A stretch of 64,000 nucleotides of DNA from Otis tarda (Eukaryota > Chordata > Aves > Otidiformes > Otididae): NCBI GenBank assembly GCA_026413225.1, contig CM048552.1:52591001-52655000 (forward strand). Direction: 5' to 3'. Position 1 is the stretch's first letter, and every line of letters begins with the position of its first letter. The notes under the pieces are model-generated. The model did no database searches. It worked only from the letters and a program-made list of their open reading frames with translations, and had not been told where the DNA came from. Below are positions 46,301 through 59,000 of this stretch, in pieces. Both the position numbers and the translations under genes were made by a program.

Positions 46301-49300
46301 CCTATCTGATGCATTTTTTTATTACACCTCAGGATGATGTATCAGTCAAGTTGGCCAAGGTAGTCTAGATTCATCTTGACAGCAGTAGCTAAAAGATACG
46401 GTTCATATAAGGAAGCAAGCATGAGGTAGAAATACCTATGAATGTTTAGTCGTACCAAAGATGCCTGCGAACATCAACAAACATTCCTCTATTATGTGAT
46501 TTTGGTGGATAAAGAAATGTGAATTAAGTGAGTGGTTTCTGATCTCAGTTCCTGTAGATGAACTTATTCTGGAAACTGAGACGACATAGCTTTCTGTTAC
46601 CAGACCAAAAAATGCCTCAGAGCATTTGGAAGGAATACTTCTGACAAGAGGCTCTGTGCACAGGTGCTGCACATGGCCCCCTTTGTCACCTGGCCATGTG
46701 GCCAGCAATTTGGGTGCCTCTGTATGTCTGCTGGGTGTGAGTATCCCACTGACCAGAGCAATGCTTCTTCTGCACAGGAGCTGCAGCCAACTGGGACCAT
46801 AGTTTAACTGCAACAACAGCCCAGGAGGATTAGGCTGAGAAGAGGCTAATGACGGGTTGTGCATTGTGGAACTGCCTCTGTGAAAGCAGAGTCCACCCCT
46901 GGGTCTGTGATGCCTTGTGACACTGATTTATGGTGACCTATACTATTTCCCAGAACTGAACAAAATGTGGAATAAGTGGTGCCTAAATGCACTATATTGT
47001 TTACCTGGTGTAGGTCTGAAAGCTGGAAAGCAGTATCCACTGCTTTTAAATACTGGTGAAATCAATTGGATGAATCTAATATACCATAGATGGCTTATAG
47101 CAGGCTGGATTCAGGGGCAAATCAAGGCAACCTGTCAATGAGTATTTAATGAACAGTTTAGTGTTCAGGAAAATTTACAGTAGCAAAGCTACAGGTAATG
47201 GAAAATATTTTCCTAGCCTTTTCAATGGCGATTATGTCTTGTGCCTTGCAAAAATTACCAGAAGATAGGATTAATTTCTTCCATGAAATTCAGTAAATGG
47301 TCTACATCAGCTGCATAAATAAAAGAAAATGAAGTATTTAAAAAAGGTGGGAACTGTAAAATCATCATGAATGGTTGATTCAAACTGAATCCATCCAGAT
47401 CAAAATTAATGTGATGGGAGGGGTAGAGCTACAAAACCTGTAACGTCCTAGCATACTGACATGTTGTGACATTTATATTCTCAAGTTTATTAATACAAAC
47501 AAGACAGCATTAATAGCACCATGGGGGTGTTTGGTGTATTTAAAGAATAATAGATTCTAAGAAGTCTATCTTGAGGTTAAAGACTGACGTTATCTAATGA
47601 CATGTTAAACGGAATAGCCTCCAAGGAAGAAGAAAGAAGTTTATATACTGTTCAGAGACTATAAAAGCAGAAACACTGTATTAGATTTAAAAATACAGGT
47701 TGCTTGCTTTCTCCCTATTTGCAGCACAGACTAGATAGATGCAGGACATGTATCTTACAAGTCTGACTGTATACCAAAATACTTTGGAATGGATGTCTTG
47801 TTGGGACTATCTTTAAAATATCCTGATATAACATGCAAAATTCCCTAAGATTATACGTTCTAGGCTCCATATAAACATATAGAAATTCACAATCTCAATG
47901 TCAACATGTTAGTTGTTGTAGTTTTAGTTCCTCAGGTAGGGTCTGTGGAGGAAACATGGGGAGCAGTAGTGGTGATAGAATGTAATCTTCAAGTCCGGCT
48001 GCAGGGAGAGCTAATCCTGCAAGGAAGGGCAAGGATTGCACGCCTTTGGGCTGTAAGAAAGATATTGAAGGGCTTGCACATGAGGAGAGGGTGGAGACAG
48101 CCTCTCTCCTTTGGTCTTCAACAAGAAAATACAGAGAACCGTTCAGGAGCCCTCACTTTGACATTTCTCTTACTGACCATTATAAGAGTCCTGGCTGCGC
48201 TGCTGTCTTCTCCCATGGCAGAACTCTGGTAATGGGCTGTAAGAGGAACCCCCTCCCAAGGGTCTGTCATGGGTAGCTTATGAAAAAAACTGGCTGCCAG
48301 GAATTGTAAGACCTTTGGAGCCATGTGGGCAGCCTCACCTTTTGAGTGCAGCAGATACCTTTCCCAGCAAATGTGGTGGCGAGGCAGTGTAACAGTTGGA
48401 AGCAGACGTGGGCCTACTGGGGTGGCTGGGCAGGTTACCAACCCTCATCCCAAGATATATGGAGTTTTTTGCTGTTGCAAAACTGTATTTCTGTGCTAGA
48501 TTTGAGACTGTATGTTTACATGTTATTTGCCACAAGAACCCTATCTGGTCTCTGATACAAGTAGATTTTGACATTCCTAAGTAAACTGTTTAAATTATCT
48601 GTCGGCAGACATTTAAAATGCATCTGTCTAATTAGAGGGCCCTTGTTTATGTTAAGAAAGAACTTAATGAAGCCTTATGGATGAGTCTGAATATAATTAA
48701 ACAGTGTGCTTGCTGCTCTCAGAAGCTGCTTCCCAGTCTGCTCAATGCTGGGGCCTCATGTTGCATTCATGTTTTTGTCAGATGACTTCACTTCTGCTCA
48801 AGAAACACACTGAGCCCTCACTGGGAAGCAGACTGGGCTGTAACTCTCAAACACCTTCAGTGAGTGAAAACACAGTCCCAGGGACAATCCCACAGCAATA
48901 ACATTGAATAAATAATTAAGAATAATTAAGAATATAAACCAAAGCAAAACAGATTTCTGTCAACTTTATGCAGAATCCTCTTGGTGTCTGCATAAACCCT
49001 TAGATATCTCCTTGTTGGAGCTGTATGTTCTCCTGTTGCTGATGTTCCTACCCCAAATGCATCTTGAGTTGCCACATCCCACCCACGGGAGCCAGACAAG
49101 GGCAAGGGCGCCTCTTACACGGCCTTCTCCTGGATGTGGTGCTGCTCGAGCAGGAGGCAATGGTAGACCTCTTGCCACTTATTCAACAGCCTAGGGGTTG
49201 GAGCAGGAAGGAGAAGACTTGGGTACAGTGCCACTGTCAGCCTCAGGAGATGAAAGCTGCTCCATCTGACCTGCTAGGAAAGTAGGCTAGCAAGCAGGCA

Positions 49301-49918
49301 CAAGCATCTCCCAGCCTCCCCAAACAAGAGAGTTGCATGGCTGCTTGAGACCCCAAAGGGAGTGGGTGGGCTAGCCTGGTAATTAGACCAAAGCTTTGCT
49401 TTCTGTTTTTGCCACCATTTATCTTGTTCAGACAGTAATTACTGAAGGCAAGATAAAGAGCCAGTCACTGGAAATCAAACTCAAGTTTCCTGGCTTGGTG
49501 GTTCTGACCTACCCATAACTTACACTTTTTCACTAAGTGAAAACAATGCAATGATGAAAGGGTGATCAAAAAATAATGCAAACAACTGGTATTCCCTGGA
49601 AGGGAAGGTATTCCCTGCAGCATGCCTTCAGCAGGTCAGGCCAAAGCTTCAATCTGTGAATATTTGAATGAGATTGAGCGTAAACTGCCATTAGTTTTAA
49701 ATGAACAGCAGAAGAATGGCAAATAAAATATACCACAGCAAGGAAAACCAAACAAACTATATGCAGCATTTTATTTAAAAGCTGAATTAGGTATTGTAAC
49801 TTCAAGGCGATGTTTGTTACAGTAAATATTGATACAACCTTCTGAATCCTGCCTTACAATAAGTACACAAAAATTATTTATCTTGTTTTAAAAATTCTTT
49901 TTGCTTTGTATCTTTCAG
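34366..49918. other. Intergenic spacer and region upstream of NR1H4
   Basis: No gene, RNA gene or named repeat recognised across about 15.5 kb. GC-richer islands with CpGs occur around 38.1-39.0 kb, where a ctatttaagc TATA-like box lies at 38231, and around 47.9-49.4 kb. The latter lies just upstream of the first NR1H4 coding exon and could hold its promoter or noncoding first exon. Short repeats and an ETS-type inverted repeat are reported separately. Open frames here are short and without family resemblance. Confidence 0.55.
48911..48930. repeat. Tandem 10-bp repeat AATAATTAAG x2
   Basis: Two exact copies of AATAATTAAG in a TAAT-rich stretch about 1 kb upstream of the first NR1H4 coding exon. 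TAATTA cores are homeodomain-type sites; function is inference only. Confidence 0.85.
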
Positions 49919-49973
49919 AGTCTCCTTTCAACCTCTTTCTTAATGAGCATATTCCTCCCGCACTGAAGAATAA
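49919..49973 (+). other. NR1H4: NR1H4 5' UTR part of the first coding exon
   Basis: A long pyrimidine-rich tract ending tatctttcag (AG at 49917-49918) looks like a splice acceptor, so the start codon is probably in an internal exon with at least one noncoding exon upstream. Fifty-five bases precede the ATG at 49974. If a promoter is used directly here instead, the true 5' end would differ. Confidence 0.6.
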
Positions 49974-50058
49974 ATGGGATCTGAAATGAATTTAATAGGA
50001 CATCACCAGCTAGCCACTGCTGATGGATTTTCTCTTGCTGAAGGTCCTCATTTGTTTG
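49974..50058 (+). CDS. NR1H4: NR1H4 first coding exon (long-isoform N-terminus)
   Basis: ATG at 49974 followed by 28 codons ([19 protein letters not shown]... to GPHLF) and one base, donor gtaagt at 50059. The match to the N-terminus of mammalian FXR alpha1/alpha2 identifies both the gene and the start. A second ATG at codon 5 is also conserved in mammals. The alternative mammalian start exon (alpha3/alpha4 type) was not recognised in the following intron. Confidence 0.94.
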
Positions 50059-53000
50059 GTAAGTCACCAAATTAGGTTAAAATAGCAAGATATTCTTTAC
50101 TCAGAAACCTAGAAGAAAATGCACTGAAACCTCAAGTCAAAGATGTGTGGTTGACATGTGCCGACCTTCTTGAATCTTCAATACCTATGGAAGCAATAAC
50201 AAATAATGGATCTGTGGTATTAATGTAATCCTGCACACTATTGCTCTCATCACTGCTCATAGCAGAGCTTATAAGTTGTTTTTATAACACTGTTCTAATA
50301 CTTGAAACCATTCAGCAAAGACAGACCTTTGTATGTAGGCTGAAAGTTATCTTCATGTGAGTCATTTAAATCAAGCTGAGCAGATACATTTTCAGTTAAT
50401 TTGTAATAAAATTATACTGCAATGTACTTGTATTGCCATATTATGCAAATTTATGAAAATAATTTCACCTAAATTAAAACCATTGTCTTATTGAGACCAT
50501 TAAAAACTTACACTATTAACTTCAATGCACAAGAAAATTTATAACAAAATCAAGAATTCTTGGTCAATATTTTATAAGCATGTGGAAGCTATCTTCTGTA
50601 CTGCTAAGAAAAAAAAAAGAGAATAATATATTTTTTACCTTTTCTTATGGCAGCAGAGGGGGACCTTTGTTGAGTAACATGATACATTCAGGGCTTCAAA
50701 CACAATACAAACTCCCTCAGAAAACTGTAATGTTTCAGAAGTTGCCAGTCCAAATAAGACCAGAATTCTTTCTTTTTAAGTGCTGGAAAAATTGAAAACA
50801 TTTCAGATTCATCTATCTGAAACAAGAATAGTGGCTCAGGCATGGAGGTACTGACACTTGGAGCCACTCCTGCTGCAGAGCTCTTAGAAGTTCGGGAGCA
50901 TCTTTCCAAATCAGACCAATTCCACTGTCCTGACTCCGTACAGCTGAACTAAAGCACTATTACTAATGATGAGAAAACCCCATTGCATTACTTATTGGGT
51001 TTTTTTTCCCTAAATGTGTTGGGTTTCGGTGGGAGAAATGTTTTTATGATTGTTAAAAAAGTATATATAAATAGCTAAAACACTTACTTGCTACCTGTTA
51101 ATTCCAATGTCAGGCCATGATACACAAAGAGTAGGATGATGTTCAAATCTAAGGTGCCAAATTTTACATCCAGTCATCCCTTTAAAAGTCCTGCATAACT
51201 GAACTACTTCAGATTTTGTCAAGAAGATTTCTCCTCATGTCTACTTTTTCACTAATTATTTCATTATTTTTAAAGAGTAACGATCAGGTAGCTTCAAAAT
51301 ACAAGAAAGTATGTTAATGTAAAATACTTTCTCTCCACACTGAAATCTTACTCAGAAACTGTGAGGTCTTCAGAAGGGGGATTGTGTCTGCCTTTACAGG
51401 TATTCAGAGCTCAGCACAAAGGAGATTTAATTCAAACTGACATTTCTGTAACAGAAAGAAATAATGTATTAAGGGGTTGAATCAGGAGTCCCATTAAGAA
51501 GGAGACTTAGCACTCCTGCTGTGTTTCACTTAAGCTGACTTCTCTTTTGTACGGCCACTGGGTCCTGTTTTACAGATATCACTCAAGTTTCAGAAGTGAA
51601 TTCTTTACAAATTTGGAGTATTTTGCTTTTATAGCTGGAAAAAAAAACATCGGAAATAATATGCAACTGAATGCACGAAGTTATTAATTCTGAAAATATA
51701 ACTCCATCTCTTCAAAATGCTTGTAGGAAATGGTTTTGCCTTTCAATTTTATATTTGTAAACTACTTGCTTTTTTTTTTTTTTTTACATTCAGTTTGGTA
51801 GGTAGAGACTTGTGAACCCAAGGAAACATGAAGAAAGCTTTTCTTTTAAATGACCCTTAGAATATATATTTCTCCCACAACTTCTCACGTATTACAGCTC
51901 TGATATAATACAAGTGAGAAATTACAGGCTTATATCTATCAGCCTTTATACAAACTAGTCTCCTTTTTCCAAGACACATACTCATATTCTGTAAAAAAAA
52001 AACCTTGGAAATATATTATCTTTTCATTATGTTTCACTCAGTCTACGGAGAGAGTGTTCTTAGACCTTCAAAAACAAATGTAAGTGCATCTCCAAACATT
52101 AGCACCAGCTCCAGAAATGTTGTCAATCATGAGTTGCTTGTGCTGTGAGCCTCATCACCATGGTAATTGCAGGGCACTTCTAAGTACTAACCCTCAAGAT
52201 TTCTAGTTGCAGCAGGTTTCAGAAGAGCTTAAAGGAAAAAAAAAAGGTTTTCTACCTTTCCATAGCTAGAAATTGTATGTTATTATTTTAACATTACATA
52301 TACAAGGTACAATATCTCTTTATATCTTTGCAGTTACTGTGTTTTAACTGTAGTTTTTCATTTCTGTAGTTATGAGGACCTGGAAAAAGGGACTCAAAAT
52401 ACAAATGAGGAAGGATCTTTAACCAAGTAGAAGTGAGGGTCCTTCCCTTCCATCCTGTCTTCCTGGAAAACTGCATCTGTTTTCCTACCTCACTACTCAG
52501 ATGATCTAGAAACATCCTAGATCTCTTTACAGAAAATATATTTTTTAAGAAGTGGTCAAAACCAGATAAAATTATACATCCTCCATAGCATCTGCATGCA
52601 AGATCAACTTTTTCTTCCTTGCAGCTCTGGTTTTCCCAGTGAGGGAAAGGGACTTTTGATGACAAGAAATCCAGGAGGTGCATGGTCCTCCACGGGAGCT
52701 GTCCTGTTAAAAGAGTTCTCTTCCTTAGTCAAACCCTGTTTTTACTTCACAAGCCCCATTGGATTGAACAGGATGAGCTATGTGAAGACAGGTCCAATTT
52801 CATATCCTGAACTAAGAGAAAGTGACACACCTAGAAGTCTGCGTCTTTGAACCCCTGTAATTTAGGACTGAAATCCTGGTCTCCTTTAAAACCTTTGGGA
52901 GCTCTGTAGTTCACTTTAGAGCCATGAATTTACTCTGTGGATGCTTCTACCATGGTAGATCTAAGCTCCTCCGGTTTGCTCCAAACTGACTGAACGCAAG

Positions 53001-56000
53001 CAGTGACCTAGAAGACATTGAGGTACATTAGCAGAGCAATGTGCTGAAGCTGACAAGCCTTGCTGTTGGCAACTCAGCTGGGACAGCAAGACTGTTGCAA
53101 AAAGGTATTTGATGACATCCTGTGATGACATATATATGTATATAGCATTTGACTCAAACTGTCATTTATATGACAATTAAGTAGCAAGCCTTTAAAGTAA
53201 TAGTCTCATTCTATTTTCTGTGAAAGCAACTTATACAGGCATTATTAATATATGCAAAACTTCAGCTGTCAGAATTATTTCTAAGAACCTGGAAAGATAA
53301 GTCAGTACTGTTATAGATTTAATTTGAATAAAGACCTATTTTAAGTATTTTTTGATGGCTGACAATGTTTTCTTGTAATGTGACATCAAAACATAAGAAG
53401 ACAAGAAATGCCACCCACATTGTACATGTCTCTAGCTGATAAAGAAGTTTTTGGGATGAATGAGCACTCTTAAAAGCTGTATTGAAATGCACAAAGAAGA
53501 ATAAACAAAAAAAAAATGACATGTAACAAAGAGGAAAAGAAAGCAATACAGCTAAACTTGTCTTAAATATTTGACAATGTAAGAATAACAAAATGCCATT
53601 GACATTTTTTTGTAGCCATAGAACAGTGCATAAGATGAGCTTAAAAGGCTGACTCATTTTAGATAAATTTGTATTTGTTCTGGTTATGCTGGGTTTTTTA
53701 AAAAAAAATTGTAGTAAGAGCAAGTGTCCAAACTGATTAAAGAGCTTCAAGATCATAAGATATGTTAAATAACTACTTGTCTTTAGCACCACCTGGCAGA
53801 TGATGCAACATCTGGCTTCATCACTGCAGAGAAGATAATTAGGCCTGCAACAGACCTCCAAACCCAAAGGAAACAAACCAACACAAATTAAAACAGAAAA
53901 TTGTGTATGTATAATAATTATGAAGAGAGCCAAACCAAACAGAGTGGCAATCTGAGAAAAAAAAATAATGAGAAGGAATACAGATGAATGGCGCTCGAGG
54001 GTGAAGGTTGCACCACAGAGCAAGGCAAAACCAAAATGCAGTTATGTGATGCTTGCTTTTTTGCAAGTCATTTGTGGATCTTAGCTTGAAAAGGAAACTG
54101 TTTCATAAAATAAGGGGAATATTGCAGTCTGGGGCTTGGTTCCCCACCTATTTACTTTTGGGTGTGATCCTCAGACGTACTTCTGGTCACAAATCTAACA
54201 TTGGGTCTTAGTGGGCTCATCCATGGTGCTAAATGAAAGAGACTGAAGACTGAAAGAGGCACAGCAACCTTGAATGTTCATCTTGACACTACTCAACTCT
54301 TATTTTCCTCTGGGGATGTGTTTTGGATTGCTTTAGTAGGTGTCTTTAACACACGGGCTTACTCCAGGGACTATTCCCAAAAAAGGCAGCATGGGCAAGA
54401 GTGCAGTAGGTTTGGGACCTTTTACGCTGCATTGTCCTCTAACACCATCTCAGTGGAGTTTGTACCTTCATACCTTAGCTGCCATCAAAACAAGGCATAC
54501 CACACAATCTTCTGACTTCATGTTGTTCCACTAGTGCTGCATTCAATACAGCACTCACAACATTACAGATGCTTTGAATTGAAGTTACATATATTAAACG
54601 ATAATATCTGAGAGCCACAGGGAGGCTACTTGGGCCCAGAAGAGTAAGATTAGCAACATAGACTATGTAGAGCAAATGCATCCTGGCCACTCTAGAGAAA
54701 GTTAGTTATCTCTAAGCTACACAGATGAGAATCATAGAATGGTTTGGGTTAGAAGGGACCTTAAAGATCATCTAATTCCAACCCCTCTGACATGGGCAGG
54801 GACACCTGCCACTAGACCAGGTTGCTCAATGTCCCATCCACAGATACCACTCTCATAGCAATAATTTTTTCCTTATATCTAATCTAAATCTACTGTCTTC
54901 CAATTTAAAGCCATTATTCCTCGTCCTATCACCACATGCCCTTGTCCAAAATCCCTCTCCACCTTCTTGTAGGCTCCCTTTAGGTACTTGAAGGCTGCTA
55001 TTAAGGTGTCCCTGGAGCTTTCTAGCCTTCTCTTCTCCAGGCTGAACAGCCCTAGCTCTCTCAGCCTGTCCTCAGAGGAGAGGTGCTCCAGCCCTCTGAT
55101 CATCTTCATGGCCCTCCTCTGGACTTGCTCCAACATATCTATGTCCTTCTTATGTTGGGGGCTCCAGAGCTGGATGCGATACTTCATGTGGGGTCTCACC
55201 AGAGCAGAGGGACAGAATCCCCACCCCCAACTTGCTGGCCATACTTTTTTTTATGCAGCCCAGGATGAGGTTGGTTTTCTGGGCTGCAAGCCCACATTGT
55301 TGACTCATGTTGAGCTTCTAATCAGTTAACACCCCCACGTCCTTCTGCTCAGGGCTGCTCTCAATCCATTCTCTTTCCAGCCTGTATTTGTCCTTGGGAT
55401 TGCCCCGACCCATGTGTGGGACCTTGTACTTGGCCTGGTTGAACTTCATAAGGTTTGCACAGGCCCACCTCTCAAGCCTGTTAAGGTCCCTCTAGATGGG
55501 ATCCCTTCCCTCCAACATGTTGATCTTGACATTTGGCCTTGGGGCAAGGACATCGCTCTGGCACTCTTTTATCTTGTCTTCCAGATGTATCCATTATGGC
55601 CTGAGCACTTTGGCCTTTTTTTTGGCAATACAATATTTCTGCCCTTAAAAAAAAAATCTGTTAATCCAGTCAGCTAAAACAAGCTGCTTGTGATATTGAA
55701 GTGGTTAATCTATTGCACAGAATCACCTGACATTACTAAATATGTATTGATAAAAATTTGGGGTAAATAAATCACAAGAGGTACAAAATTACAATGGCTA
55801 GGTTACTTGGAGGCATCTCCTTGAACGGTAACCAAATTTTATCCAGGTAAATCCATACTGGGAACAGACATTGTTTCAAACATTTACAAACAAGTTTCTC
55901 TGTAATTAAGTTAATGAGTAAACTATATAACCTCTGGCCTGTGTCACTCCTTTGCTAATCTTAAAGAAAGTTCTCACAGTAAAGAAATCAACAGGATACG

Positions 56001-59000
56001 GACAAAGTAGAATTAAGAAGTTTTATTTTTATGTAGTCTTTAGTGGGAAAAAAAAGAAAAAGAGAGGAAAAGGAGGACTGGGCACCTTAAGGAGAGTATT
56101 TTTCTTCAAGAAATGGTCAGATTGAAGACAGCCTAAGGTAGGATAGTGTCATGTTTTCACTTGGATGAGTTTGCCATCTATTCTTACATTCTTCCTTGAA
56201 ACCTTAGAATACTAGAAGGTTGTTTAAACCAAGTGATCTTTAAAGATCTGAAAAAAATTTGGAATTAAATCAGGATTTCATTAATGGTTATGGTATGGTT
56301 TTCAAATTACTTAATTCTGAATCTAATTCTTATTTCTTTAAGTTCCTTCCATATCCTATGGAGAACTTGAGGTTCATATTTTAAACCTGCTTAGAATGTT
56401 TTTCTCTTCAATTAGCTTTATATTAGTGGAACAATAACTTTTACAGTAAAATGTGACCTCACTGTAATTTCTGTAATATTCTGAATAGAACCACCTTCAA
56501 TCTGCACATAATCTCAGTATAATTTGGCAAACTGAAAACACTTTCTTCAGTTCCTTCAAGGAAAATTCCCTTTCATTTCTACAAGTGGTTAATCTGCACA
56601 TAATCTCAGTATAATTTGGCAAACTGAAAACACTTTCTTCAGTTCCTTCAAGGAAAATTCCCTTTCATTTCTACAAGTGGTTAAGCCTAAGTCAGATATT
56701 TTTTCAAGTCTTACGTAAAATATTCTGTGTAAAATTTAAAGGAACAAAAGCAAAACTTTCTGATAAGTTTCCATTGCAAGCGATATTGTGGAAAAATATT
56801 TATAAAATGATGACCACGTGTATGTGAGGATTTCACCTTGATATTAGCAAGCTTTCCTGTTTTCTGTAAGACATTTTTCATTCACAAATATTCATTTGCA
56901 AAACATAATCTAAAAGATCAGTAACATCATAGCTGTATGTGCTTAAGTAATCTTTCTTTTAAAATGTAAAAGGTATGCTTCCAAAAGGAAAACCAGATGA
57001 ATGGTTCAAAATAGATAAGACCACACAAACATAAAATACCACTGTATTCCAGTGAAGTCGTTTCTGATTTCACTTTCACTGCTTATACTACTGCAGCTCC
57101 AGGGATTTCAGTGGGTTGGCTCATGCTTTACAGTAGCATGGCACCAGCCCATCTCAGACTTCTACTAATATGTATCTGGATAAAAGCATATGTACATTCC
57201 AGTAGGCAAGATAAGATTAGCTTTCTTTTGCGATAAGAAACTATTTGGTCTAGACTCGCACGTACTTTGCAAAGCTTAATTCCAAAAATCAGTGTCGTTT
57301 TCAAATGTCACACAGGACAGAGCAGTGCACTATATGCCTCTGAAAGCAGAACCCCTTCAGCTTTTGTTGGAAGCCTTGTGCACACAGACGGCTGGAGCAC
57401 ACAGCTCAGACCACGATTTTTGGATCAGGCCAGAGAAATACTTCATCCCAATAACTTCAAGTCATCTAATTTCTATTTCACCCTCATTATTTGTTTCAGT
57501 TTTTAAGATAATATTTCAGAGTAAATGGACATTTCAACTAAAAAAATGAAACAGTTTCATTTTGAAATCATCTGTATGGAACACCTGCACAGTTTTAAAC
57601 AATTATTTTTAGGAATTATTTTAGATCACTAACGCTTTGGAGGAGACTTCATTGCAATGTTTAATTCTAGACTCATTGACAATTTTGTGGAAAAAAAAAA
57701 TTGACAACACTTTTTGATCTGCTCTGGGTAGAGAATGGTGCCTCACTGAGTCAGCCCAAGTTGTCTGATTTCTAAGGATGAAATACAGATACTCACCAAG
57801 CCTTTCAAACATATCTACCAAAAAAAAAAACCCCAAAAAACAAAAAACCCCAAACAAACAGAAAAACCCAAACAACCCCACCTTTACTTGCATAGTTATA
57901 ACCTAATTAGCTTTAAAAATCAGTTTGGTCTCCATAATTAGTATTCCAGCACTTACCTGAAGTAAACCTGTACGTAAACCTATTTTACATGAAACAAGAC
58001 TATGTTCCCTCAGTCTCTCTTGACCCTGCCTGTTCTTCCTCTTCTCTTCCATTACTCTGAGCATGGACTCAGTTCAGCTGAATTGTTTCACTATGTGCCT
58101 GACACAGAAGGAAAACGGAGGAGATACAGGCTTGTTGGGTTTTTTTCCCTCATATTTAACTTCATACACTAAGACTCAGATTTTTTTTTGTTTCCTCCAG
58201 AAGCAGAGTAGAATTAAAGATTGTGAAGATTTTTCTAGACATATCTGTAACCCAAGTGATCTACAGTGGTTTATTTAAACACCCAATATTGTCTTGGGAT
58301 GTGCTGCAGTTCTTTAGCAGTCTTGAGTTTTTTAACAAGCCCTGAGATTTTTTTGTTGTTGTTGTGGAAGGAGTGCTGCCTTCTCTTCTTGCTCTTTCAG
58401 AGGCCTAAACAGTTCAGGAGGCTGGCATAGAGCTTTTGTGGAATTTCCTCTGGATCGCATAAAGTTAAAAATCAACAGGTTCTTCCTTTTCATTTTGGGA
58501 TTTTCCCACTTTCCTTTATCAAACTCAATCAACTAAGTAATTACTAACTAGCAAATGACAACTGAGGCCTCCACGGTGAACAGATTCTTTTCCAAAGAGA
58601 GACTGACTGATTTGTATGATTGTGCATCTCATAATTAACACCAGTTTTTGTACCTGAAGTACTTTGACCAGTCTTAATGAGCAGCATTACTCAGCAAATG
58701 GTAAATATATTTACAGAAAGACCATCCATTCATTAAACCTATACTTGAACAATAAAGGCCAGCATCAAATCATTGCTGTCCTCACTCTTTATGTGTTTTG
58801 TCACTGTGCAGCTGGCATTTATCAGTGACCATTTGCATTTGATGCATGAAGCTACAACTTCACCCCCAGGCTCTTCCACAGAGTCCCCAAATGCCTGTAT
58901 TTTATCTCAGGTCTCCCTGTGTCTATGCTGTTTATTTAAAGGGCATAAACTTGGGTCTGAGGAGTGCCTTCTGCTTCTGCTAGTGTAGTACTCGGGGCCC

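Noticed and set aside
46436..46864. 142-codon - strand frame in the spacer
   Set aside because: No recognisable domain or neighbour context; composition typical of chance frames.
52294..52683. 129-codon - strand frame in the NR1H4 intron
   Set aside because: No family resemblance, no splice-site context, and antisense to the host gene.
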